Position numbers and translations under genes: made by a program | Notes under the pieces: generated by a model | The model's database searches: none | What the model was told of the DNA's origin: nothing | The model's input: only the letters and a program-made list of their open reading frames with translations | DNA from: CAXBNB01 sp049115735 | GTDB taxonomy: Bacteria > Bacteroidota > Bacteroidia > Cytophagales > Cyclobacteriaceae | Length of the DNA stretch: 64,000 nucleotides | NCBI GenBank assembly: GCA_049115735.1 | Contig: JAGDZP010000005.1 | Span: 372,001 to 436,000, forward strand | Direction of reading: 5' to 3' | Shown: in pieces, positions 9,801 to 15,458 of the stretch | Layout: each line of letters begins with the position of its first letter | How positions within the stretch are numbered: the first letter of the stretch is position 1

Positions 9801-11655
9801 TGATGCCAATGGTAATATGGTAAAAGACCTGAATAAAGGAATTGATTCTATTTATTACAATCATTTGAACCTTCCTATGATTGTAGATATGATCAATCCT
9901 GGCGACTCGATAGTATATATCTACGATGCAGCAGGCACTAAAATTCAACAAAAAGTATTTCAGGCAGATACTTTATTCAAAACTACGGATTACGTTGGCC
10001 AGTTTATATATGAAACGAAAGGACAAGGAACCAGGGAATTGCAATTCATGCAGCATGATGAAGGAAGGATTGTAAAAGACCAGAATGGTGACATGACCTA
10101 CCAATATCACCTCAAGGATCACCTTGGGAATACCAGGGCAACATTCACTACAGGCCAATATACTAGTGGCTATTTGGCAACCTTTGAGGATGCGACTTAT
10201 GCACAGGATACTACTGATTTTTTCAACCTGGTACCAGACCCGAGAGTGCCCTATCCCGTAGGTGGTAAGGCTGTGCGGTTGAATAACAGTGATCCGATAG
10301 GTCCTGGTTTTGCAAGTGCAGTGTCTCGGGGAGATACCATTTCCATGAGCGTAAAGGCATACTATGAAGACATTACCGGGCATACTACCAACAATATAGC
10401 AGTGGCAAATATTGCAGCGGCTTTGACTACTGCTTTTGGGGGAGTAAATGGAGCATCTGAAGCCCAACAAACGATTTATGATATCTTCAATAACGATCCC
10501 GCAGTAACGAGCGGACTGTTATCCGGCAACAACCCTACAGACAATAAGCCAGCGGCATACCTTAATTATCTATTGTTCGATGTGAACAACAATTTTGTAG
10601 ATGCAGGATACTTCGGTGTTCAAGAAGGACCTAACCTTGAGCAAACCATTTCTGTCAGTGACTTGGTTATTGATCAGGCAGGATTTATTTATATTTACGT
10701 CAGTAATGAGAGCAATAGCTCCAATTACGTGTTCTTTGATAACCTTGATATTGCCATCAGCGAGAGTCCAGTACTGGAGACTACAGATTACTATCCTTTC
10801 GGTTTAACCTTTAACTCTTATACTAAGCCAGGAACAATTGATCAGAACTTTAAGTATAATGGAAAAGAAGAGATCAACGACCTTGGTGTAAACTGGCAAG
10901 ATTATGGCGCTAGGATGTATGATGCGGTACTTGGAAGGTGGCATGTCGTTGATCCTATGAATGAATTAATGCCTGAATGGAGTCCGTATAATTACGCATT
11001 GAATGATCCTATCCGGTTTGTTGATCCCGATGGCATGATTCCATGGCCTGTAAATAGATCTTTTGGAGATTTTGTTCGTAGGGTCAGTTCATGGTTTGGG
11101 CCTAGGAATGTCGCAAACAACCCGGATGCTACCACCGATCATATGGGTTTAGACATCAATTTTGGAGGCGGCACTGATGACTATGGAGCTCCCGTTCTTG
11201 CGACACATGATGGAATTGTACATGAGGTTAAAGACGATACTTCGGGAAATGGAGGAAGAAGAGTGGTTATTCAAGCAGCAGATGGTAGTTTTCAGACATT
11301 ATATTTTCATTTGAGTACGATTAGTGTGGAGGATGGTCAAAGGGTGAAGGAAGGTCAACAAATTGGTGAGATAGGCTCATCAGCATTTGATAGTGAAACG
11401 GGTACTGATTCCCATTTGCATTATGCAATTATGAAGAAAAATGTTACAACTATGCAAATGGAATGGTATAATCCAACGGAAGGTAATGGAAATGAAGAAA
11501 GCAATATTGTCGATCCCCAAAGTTGGCTAAACGACCCTATTGGGGATGCCTTTAAAAGTGCAATGCAAGCAATGGAGGGTGGAAACTGGGGAGAATTTTA
11601 TAAATGGATTGATGAATTTAATCGGTTAAGAGATGAAGAAGATGAAAATGATTAA
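6814..11655 (+). CDS. giant secreted Rhs-core protein with C-terminal M23 peptidase (second half of a split Rhs shell)
   Basis: A 1613-residue protein. An ATG at 6757 overlaps the upstream stop, but the ATG at 6814 is chosen because it opens a clean signal peptide (residues 1-24, ending TLHAQ). In order: an F5/8 type C (discoidin) domain (about 25-148), an Ig-like repeat array (about 234-695), a fibronectin III-like domain (about 773-855), YD repeats starting at NGNISGMRWKG (about 878), the Rhs-associated core (about 1328-1408, with GARMYDAVLGRWHVVDP and ending DPDGM), and an M23 metallopeptidase domain (about 1420-1550). All M23 zinc ligands are present: HMGLD (H1443, D1447) and HLH (H1534, H1536). 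M23 enzymes cut peptidoglycan cross-links or similar glycyl peptides, so this tip is a plausible cell-wall effector. The overlapping downstream lipoprotein is a candidate immunity protein. No T9SS sorting domain is visible. Confidence 0.9.
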   Translation: MKKAIFKIFGIIVLILTNSTLHAQTNYALNKPVSVSSIRSANKSGDNAVDGTSSKWVSGTGKPQWLEIDLQDDIVVNEVNIDFYNSIGEVFKIQYWDGGWQDLLNITNGTQQIFNATFAGQLTNKVRIEFTETSKGRCKIQEFEIYGYIPPDAPSSPSVSSNVCGPKTVTRATPPAGETWYWQTSSGGTSELDSNLNYVVSNEGNNNIYLRSKNNSNGSWGPSTLTVVTILPALSAGTLNSDQTICYNDDPVIISGTSASGGDGSYTYQWKSRTPGGLWSDAPGVSTNVSYDPPALITTMEYKREVSSCSTTEESNVVTITVHPALVVGSISGAQTICNNADPTTITGIAASGGDDSYAYQWKSRTPGGSWSDAIGTSTNASYDPPALTTTMEYKREDTSCSSTLETNVITITVLPELVGGSISSDQTLCYNGDAGILSGASASGGDGSYVYQWKSRTPGGSWSDAPGVSTNASYDPPALTTTMEYKREVNSCSATAESNVVTITIHHLLAAGTISSVPTVCYNGIPSSLTESTSASGGDGSYTYQWKSRTPGGSWSDAPGVSTNVSYDPPALITTMEYKREVSSCSNTQESNVVTVVVNPALNAGSIGGTQSVCESEDPTVLNSLADAIGGNGIYSYQWQKSISPGVWVDIVGANQATYDPGILPTSTDFRRRVNSCDSQLLYSNEIQITVFAEPATPAVLNASYSYLGASVQLDTNPAGETRYWQSNALGTSESDESGSFLIDAPGTYYVRSKNTNGCWSVGAGSFIMIAAEPTNLTANAVSNEAILISWAAVTGNESAFVISRSASMGGSYVQVHSAGGQDTQYLDENLSIGTKYYYRIQAQESGQVSSALVVKDETTLNVFNGDETIEHTPTFNGNISGMRWKGASDNEEKVFTYSYDGLNRLKSAQYAAMVAGSYAKNKGHFSVPDISYDLNGNITNVTRQGLNAANNADIIDELTYDYGIGGSNQLKKVDDLRGPTGFKDGTNQTEEYFYDANGNMVKDLNKGIDSIYYNHLNLPMIVDMINPGDSIVYIYDAAGTKIQQKVFQADTLFKTTDYVGQFIYETKGQGTRELQFMQHDEGRIVKDQNGDMTYQYHLKDHLGNTRATFTTGQYTSGYLATFEDATYAQDTTDFFNLVPDPRVPYPVGGKAVRLNNSDPIGPGFASAVSRGDTISMSVKAYYEDITGHTTNNIAVANIAAALTTAFGGVNGASEAQQTIYDIFNNDPAVTSGLLSGNNPTDNKPAAYLNYLLFDVNNNFVDAGYFGVQEGPNLEQTISVSDLVIDQAGFIYIYVSNESNSSNYVFFDNLDIAISESPVLETTDYYPFGLTFNSYTKPGTIDQNFKYNGKEEINDLGVNWQDYGARMYDAVLGRWHVVDPMNELMPEWSPYNYALNDPIRFVDPDGMIPWPVNRSFGDFVRRVSSWFGPRNVANNPDATTDHMGLDINFGGGTDDYGAPVLATHDGIVHEVKDDTSGNGGRRVVIQAADGSFQTLYFHLSTISVEDGQRVKEGQQIGEIGSSAFDSETGTDSHLHYAIMKKNVTTMQMEWYNPTEGNGNEESNIVDPQSWLNDPIGDAFKSAMQAMEGGNWGEFYKWIDEFNRLRDEEDEND
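7513..8616 (+). repeat. tandem coding repeat of about 276 bp, four main units
   Basis: In-frame units begin near 7513, 7789, 8065 and 8341, each encoding an Ig-like module with the marker QWKSRTPGG.WSDA. A fifth, diverged unit follows at about 8617. Units 1 and 4, which are not adjacent, are almost identical over about 160 bp (7582-7740 and 8413-8571). Units 2 and 3 share other patches. Confidence 0.9.
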
Positions 11656-12115
11656 TATCAAATTTTTGATTTTAATGCCCATAGTATTATTCTCCTGCGA
11701 GCTAGCCAAAAAAGAGGAAGCTTCAGGGCGTATGGAAAATGAGAGTAAAGAGCCTGAAATTAAAGAACCTGTAATTGAAGAATTTGATAAATTTTTTGAA
11801 AGGTTTGGTGAAGATTCTATTTTCCAGATAGCCCGAATAAGTTTTCCAATATCTTATTACTCAAAAGATATTATGGATAACAAGAAAGAATACGTGTATG
11901 GCAAGGGTGATTTTGGTTATATCAATTTTGTTAATGACAATACAGCCAACCAAAGAGAAACAGATGCTTTTGAACCTTTGATAGAAACAATTAGTGATAC
12001 CGAAACATCTTATATCAGAAGAGGTATAGATAATGGTATTAGGATTGAGTATTTTTTTAATATGAATGAAAATGGTGAATGGTTCTTAGAAAAAATAATT
12101 GATAATTCTAATTAA
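11648..12115 (+). CDS. small lipoprotein overlapping the M23-tipped Rhs gene, candidate immunity protein
   Basis: ATG codons occur at 11633, 11642 and 11648. The last gives a compact lipoprotein signal (MINIKFLILMPIVLFSCEL) with lipobox LFSC, so the mature protein of about 139 residues should be anchored in the periplasm or outer membrane. After a Glu/Lys-rich linker the body reads FFERFGEDSIFQIARISFP and later NGIRIEYFFNMNENGEWFL. I do not recognise the domain. It overlaps the end of the upstream Rhs-M23 gene by 8 bp (or more with the earlier starts), implying translational coupling. Toxin-immunity pairs usually have this layout, and a periplasmic lipoprotein would be correctly placed to block an M23 wall hydrolase. 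That role is inference. Confidence 0.75.
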   Translation: MINIKFLILMPIVLFSCELAKKEEASGRMENESKEPEIKEPVIEEFDKFFERFGEDSIFQIARISFPISYYSKDIMDNKKEYVYGKGDFGYINFVNDNTANQRETDAFEPLIETISDTETSYIRRGIDNGIRIEYFFNMNENGEWFLEKIIDNSN

Positions 12116-12143
12116 ACCTGTTGATGAATATTGGTAGTATGGC

Positions 12144-12165
12144 CCCCTCTGGGCGTAGAATGAAA
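12144..12165 (+). repeat. REP-like repeat, copy 1 (head only)
   Basis: The 22-base head starting cccctctgggcgtagaat and ending gaaa, without the hairpin that follows copies 2 and 3. It is 28 bp downstream of the lipoprotein stop codon. Confidence 0.7.
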
Positions 12166-12217
12166 TAAATAAGGAAGGCACTGCACATTACACGTGAATT
12201 TCACAATATGCTGTACC

Positions 12218-12281
12218 CCCCTCTGGGCGTAGAATGAAAAGCAGGGACTAAGTGTAGATTGTATCTACACTTGGATATTGA
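12218..12281 (+). repeat. REP-like repeat, copy 2 with hairpin
   Basis: The same head as copy 1 followed by gcagggact and a perfect inverted repeat, aagtgtagat (12250-12259), loop tgt, atctacactt (12263-12272). A GTAG tetranucleotide lies in the head just before the hairpin, as in REP elements mobilised by RAYT transposases. No RAYT gene is present here. Confidence 0.8.
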
Positions 12282-12428
12282 ATACGATTAATGTTAATAT
12301 TTTTATGTAGTTACAAACTACACCTAGTGGGGTTGGAAGCTCGAAAAGTAGAACTTTTTAAAGACGGTTCATTAGTGGGGATTGCATCTCATGAATTTGA
12401 ACGAGGTGAAACAGGGTTAGGGTTGGAG

Positions 12429-12492
12429 CCCCTCTGGGCGTAGAATAAAAAGCAGGGACTAAGTGTAGATTGTATCTACACTTGGCTATCGA
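12429..12492 (+). repeat. REP-like repeat, copy 3 with hairpin
   Basis: A 64-bp copy nearly identical to copy 2 (few substitutions), with the same perfect 10-bp stem at 12461-12470 and 12474-12483. Copy 2 and copy 3 are 211 bp apart in direct orientation. Between them lies an open stretch (12327-12443) of 38 codons ending inside copy 3, with no recognisable domain. Confidence 0.8.
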
Positions 12493-12656
12493 AATCCCCA
12501 CTGGTCGTAGGTAGTAGTTGGGCCTGTTTGTGTGTCAGGCTTTACCACAAAAGAAAGTTTATATGTAGACAATGCAAACCGTTCTTTTCTCATCTACATA
12601 GACGTGCCCCTCTGCAGCAAGTTTAGCGTAGCGTAACTTGTGGTGAGTAAGAAACG

Positions 12657-12696
12657 AAATCCCAATCATCTATGAAGGTGGTTGGGATTTTTATTT
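12657..12696 (+). terminator. hairpin terminator
   Basis: Inverted repeat aatcccaa (12658-12665) and ttgggatt (12682-12689), followed by a short T run on the plus strand. It could end transcription of the upstream repeat region. It lies immediately beyond the stop codon of the minus-strand HTH-regulator remnant, so it may originally have served that gene. Confidence 0.65.
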
Positions 12697-12778
12697 ACAG
12701 CGCTTTAAGTTTAGCCGCTTTGATCAGGTTATCTAATGTGTAATAGATATGCTGCTTGTCATTCTCACCAAGCTTGAA
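12695..12778 (-). pseudogene. remnant of an HTH regulator C-terminus
   Basis: On the minus strand the frame reads KLGENDKQHIYYTLDNLI, then KAAKLKAL and a stop. This resembles the C-terminal helix of XRE-type regulators of Bacteroidota, which often carry a DK.HI...LD.LI pattern. No N-terminal HTH part is attached: immediately upstream the sequence changes to an oppositely oriented recombinase tail. It is a short fragment, so confidence is low. Confidence 0.4.
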
Positions 12779-12826
12779 ATGCAAGGCTTAAAAGAAGAAG
12801 TTGAGAAGTTCCATCTGTTAGGATGA
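12779..12826 (+). pseudogene. detached C-terminal tail of a tyrosine recombinase (second copy)
   Basis: Codons 12779-12826 read MQGLKEEVEKFHLLG and a stop. This matches the end of the recombinase remnant at 13004-13465 (MEGLKEEVEKFHPLG), also at DNA level (gaagttgagaagttccatc in both). Nothing recombinase-like is attached upstream, so this is a broken-off duplicate end. Confidence 0.6.
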
Positions 12827-13003
12827 TAAAGTACTTATGGATAAATTTGGATACGTTTTGGACATATCCATAAAACTAGATGAATTAAAAACTAGAGTTT
12901 GCGGGAGATATTTTTCAACAGATATTGAAGCTGTTGAGCGTGGTTGACAGTTTCAAAGTAATTGGTTAATCATAGCGTAAAACACAGCATCAGATCCAAA
13001 GAA

Positions 13004-13465
13004 ATGATAAGTCTGACAACAAATGACATCAAACTAAGACAAGGAAAAATGGATGTATTGGCAGTAGAAAGAACAATGGAAGGCAATTGCAAATAGAACC
13101 ACATAAGGTAATGGATATCTACGATTATACCTTGCAGGTAAGGCCATTATTATTAACGATGGAACCAAAGCGTAAGACACAAACCAAAATCGAAACATAG
13201 CAACTATTTATCGGAGAAGGTGGCAACTGCTACAGTCTGAGCAATTTTATGACCCAACTCATGATCAAGGTTCGAAAGATCAATCCAAGTGTTCAGAATG
13301 CCAAACAATTCATAGTATCAGTAATCTAAGATGGGCGAAAATATATAATCTTAGAAAGGCTCAATGCTCGGCTCAACACGGCTCATCAGCACCACAGAAG
13401 GCTATTTACAAAATGATATGGAAGGGTTGAAAGAGGAAGTTGAGAAGTTCCATCCGTTGGGGTAA
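13004..13465 (+). pseudogene. degenerate tyrosine recombinase (phage-integrase family), C-terminal half
   Basis: The remnant can be followed through frame changes and an in-frame stop. Pieces are ISLTTNDIKLRQGKMDVLAV, then QIEPHKVMDIYDYTLQVRP, then (after an amber codon) QLFIGEGGNCYSLSNFM and INPSVQNAKQ, then WAKIYNLRKAQ, then STTEGYLQNDMEGLKEEVEK and a stop. The order matches Bacteroidota integrases whose end normally reads NLR..QY.AGHR..SSTE.Y. Here the catalytic GHR box has become AQHGSS and at least two frameshifts and one stop are present, so the enzyme is dead. The nucleophile Tyr is retained in TTEGYL. It lies 68 bp before an ORF6N gene and about 1 kb from tRNA-Asn, consistent with the integrase end of an old integrative element. 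Confidence 0.75.
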
Positions 13466-13533
13466 ACTTGATATCGCAATTTGCGACCTCAAAGGAAAAA
13501 GAAAATTAAATTAGCAGCAGAAACTAGAATAAT

Positions 13534-14079
13534 ATGAGTGATCAACAAAATGCTGTGATAATCCCCGAAGAAGTGATCATGAACAAGATCTATCAAATCA
13601 GGGGAGAAAAAGTAATGTTGGACAGGGATTTAGCAGAACTCTATGGAGTTGAAACCAAGTACCTCAAAAGACAGGTGCGTCGTAATATTGCAAGGTTCCC
13701 TGAAGATTTTATGTTTGAATTAACACTCAATGAACTTGCAGATTGGAGGAGCCAATTTGTCACCTCCAAATCTGCTGATAGCATGGGTTTAAGATATGCG
13801 CCCATGGCATTTACAGAACAAGGGTTGGCTCAACTGTCAACTGTACTGAATAGTGAAAGGGGTATCAAAGTCAATATCCAAATCATTCGCCTGTTTACCA
13901 AAATGAGAAAGATGCTCATTACCCATAAAGACCTGCTTATTAAAATGAACCAACTTGAATCAAAAGTTGCCAATCAGGACAAGAGCATCAAACAGATATT
14001 TACTTACCTCAAAGAACTCATAAAAGAAGAAAGCAAACCGAAAACCCCAATCGGTTTTAAACGAAAGGGCAACAAATAA
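13534..14079 (+). CDS. ORF6N domain-containing protein
   Basis: A 181-residue protein. Residues 11-100 form an ORF6N domain (VIMNKIYQIRGEKVMLDRDLAELYGVETKYLKRQVRRN, here given as IRGEKVMLDRDLAELYGVET), a DNA-binding module related to KilA-N and found in phage antirepressors and mobile-element proteins. The C-terminal part is a helical coiled-coil region (MNQLESKVANQDKSIKQIF) likely used for oligomerisation, ending in a Lys-rich tail. It stands alone between a dead recombinase and a tRNA gene. It is intact, suggesting later arrival or retained function. Its target is unknown. Confidence 0.85.
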   Translation: MSDQQNAVIIPEEVIMNKIYQIRGEKVMLDRDLAELYGVETKYLKRQVRRNIARFPEDFMFELTLNELADWRSQFVTSKSADSMGLRYAPMAFTEQGLAQLSTVLNSERGIKVNIQIIRLFTKMRKMLITHKDLLIKMNQLESKVANQDKSIKQIFTYLKELIKEESKPKTPIGFKRKGNK

Positions 14080-14436
14080 GCCACCGCACAAGCTCCCCAA
14101 CCAAAAACCCAGGCATTGGTGGCCAGTCTCCCTATGGTCACTGGATTAGGCGGCAGAAGAGGCACCCAGACCTTAGCAGGTTCATCGGTGTGCCTGTGGT
14201 GCGTTGGCCAGTCTGCAGCCCACAAAAATGAAAATCACGCACCCAGCTTGTCCGAGCAGAAATGAAATAAGACAGTATGCTATTCAACTTTGACCCAATT
14301 GGATGCCATTGGCATAACTTGGACTTTTTCCTCCTACTTTGTGATTCTGAGTGAATTCAAAAGGGGTATTAAGCCAGATCAGATTAACCCCTGTTAAAAT
14401 TATCTAGTCAAATGTTATGCAAATTGATGCGCAAGT
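14080..14436. other. non-coding segment, GC-rich first part
   Basis: Bases 14080-14225 are clearly more GC-rich than their surroundings and contain a direct repeat, ggccagtct at 14121 and 14206, and an inverted repeat, aggcac (14160) and gtgcct (14190). The open frame on the minus strand here (14004-14225) overlaps the ORF6N gene and shows no domain. Bases 14226-14436 are AT-rich, with one imperfect hairpin (14366-14394) and no gene. Confidence 0.45.
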
Positions 14437-14473
14437 AAAAAACAAAAGCCACTCACATTGTCTGCAAGTGGCT
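14437..14473 (-). terminator. terminator of tRNA-Asn
   Basis: On the minus strand the stem agccact / agtggct (14467-14473 and 14447-14453) is followed by ttttgtttttt. It begins 11 bases beyond the tRNA 3' end. Confidence 0.8.
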
Positions 14474-14483
14474 GATTTTCAAG

Positions 14484-14557
14484 CTCCTCAGGTTGGACTC
14501 GAACCAACGACCCTCTGATTAACAGTCAGATGCTCTAACCAGCTGAGCTACTGAGGA
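14484..14557 (-). tRNA. tRNA-Asn (anticodon GTT)
   Basis: A 74-nt cloverleaf on the minus strand: acceptor TCCTCAG paired with CTGAGGA, D-arm AGCTCAGCTGGTTAGAGC, anticodon loop CTGTTAA with anticodon GTT, and T-arm GGTTCGAGTCC. The discriminator base is G and the CCA is not encoded. The 3' end faces the recombinase remnant and the Rhs block, the orientation expected if this tRNA was once an attachment site. Confidence 0.95.
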
Positions 14558-14593
14558 ATTTCATTGTTTCGGACTGCTTCCGAAATCGGTTTG

Positions 14594-14626
14594 CAATATT
14601 AGCGGCTATTATAGAAATGTGCAAAA
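14594..14626 (-). promoter_or_regulatory. likely promoter of tRNA-Asn
   Basis: On the minus strand TTTTG (14622-14626) is followed after 20 bases by TAATATTG (14594-14601), close to the Bacteroidota consensus TTTG..TAnnTTTG, about 37 bases before the tRNA. Confidence 0.5.
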
Positions 14627-14776
14627 CTAAAAATCAATATTTTCTAAAGGACACATAAATATTTATACAAAAAGAATATTTGGAATCTAATCCGATCAGA
14701 TAGTTATGTGTTGATAAGCTAAACCAAACAAAATGCGCCATGATGGCAGATAATTGAAGTCAAAAATCGCTTATTC

Positions 14777-14789
14777 GGTCATAATGACC
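14777..14789. promoter_or_regulatory. palindrome upstream of hsp20
   Basis: A perfect palindrome, ggtcat-a-atgacc, 85 bp before the hsp20 start, with a CACGTG hexamer just after it. It is an operator candidate only. Otherwise the 14558-14874 interval holds the tRNA promoter and no gene. Confidence 0.3.
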
Positions 14790-14874
14790 TGAAAAACACG
14801 TGATTTCTGCATTGGCACAGATTTTACTATTGAGAGGTCAGAATTAAATGTTAAACTTTTAAATTTTAATAATT

Positions 14875-15312
14875 ATGTCACTTATAAAGTATAATCCAAC
14901 AGAATTGAGACCATTGTCTTTCAACAGTTTGTTTGACAGGTTTTTTGACAACAATTTTTCTACAAGAGACTTCACAGGTGAAGCCTCATTCGTACCTCAG
15001 GTAGACATTGCAGAAACTGAAAACGCATTTGAGCTTCAATTTGTCATTCCAGGCGTAGACAAAAAGGGATTCAACATTGAATTGCAGGATGGTAAACTAA
15101 CCGTGAGCGGAGAAAGAAAGTATGATAATGAAAAGAAAGAGAAAAACTTTCATTCAAGAGAAAGCTACTACGGAACCTTCAAAAGATCCTTTTACCTGCC
15201 TGACAATATCAATGAAGAAAAAGTGGAAGCGAATTACAAGGACGGAATCCTGAATATCGTGATTCCTAAAGACGAGAAGAAAGTAACAAAAAAGAGTATT
15301 GTTGTTAAGTAA
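14875..15312 (+). CDS. Hsp20/alpha-crystallin family small heat-shock protein
   Basis: A 145-residue cytoplasmic chaperone that holds unfolding proteins in a refoldable state. The N-terminus (NSLFDRFFDNNFSTRDF) precedes an alpha-crystallin domain at about residues 40-140, with the motifs VDIAETENAFELQFVIPGV, LTVSGERK and the late motif YKDGILNIVIPK. The length is normal for the family. It is monocistronic: a long leader lies before it and a strong terminator follows it. Confidence 0.95.
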   Translation: MSLIKYNPTELRPLSFNSLFDRFFDNNFSTRDFTGEASFVPQVDIAETENAFELQFVIPGVDKKGFNIELQDGKLTVSGERKYDNEKKEKNFHSRESYYGTFKRSFYLPDNINEEKVEANYKDGILNIVIPKDEKKVTKKSIVVK

Positions 15313-15335
15313 TGTGAAGTTGAGTTGTTCAAAGA

Positions 15336-15366
15336 GCTCTCCCGATACCATCGAGAGGGCTTTTTT
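15336..15366 (+). terminator. terminator of hsp20
   Basis: An 11-bp stem with one mismatch, gctctcccgat / atcgagagggc with loop acc, followed by six T residues. Confidence 0.9.
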
Positions 15367-15427
15367 GTTAAATATTGTTAAGGGAAACATCAAATAGAAA
15401 GAAGAATCGTTTCCTTCGTAATTACGT

Positions 15428-15435
15428 TAAATTTG
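15428..15435 (+). promoter_or_regulatory. -7 box of the HtrA gene
   Basis: TAAATTTG fits the Bacteroidota -7 consensus TAnnTTTG and lies 23 bp before the preferred ATG at 15459. It lies inside the longer open frame that starts at 15375, arguing against that start. Confidence 0.5.
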
Positions 15436-15458
15436 TGATAGAACAGAAAAATGAGATT

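Noticed and set aside
9619..10470. Minus-strand frames of 110 and 165 codons within the second Rhs gene
   Set aside because: Both are antisense to the conserved YD/Rhs core and encode no signal or domain.
12144..12492. CRISPR array
   Set aside because: Only three copies of differing length with unequal spacing (74 and 211 bp) and no cas genes; they fit REP-like elements instead.
14004..14225. 73-codon minus-strand frame over the GC-rich segment
   Set aside because: It overlaps the ORF6N gene end and lacks any domain; the GC-rich sequence produces the open frame.
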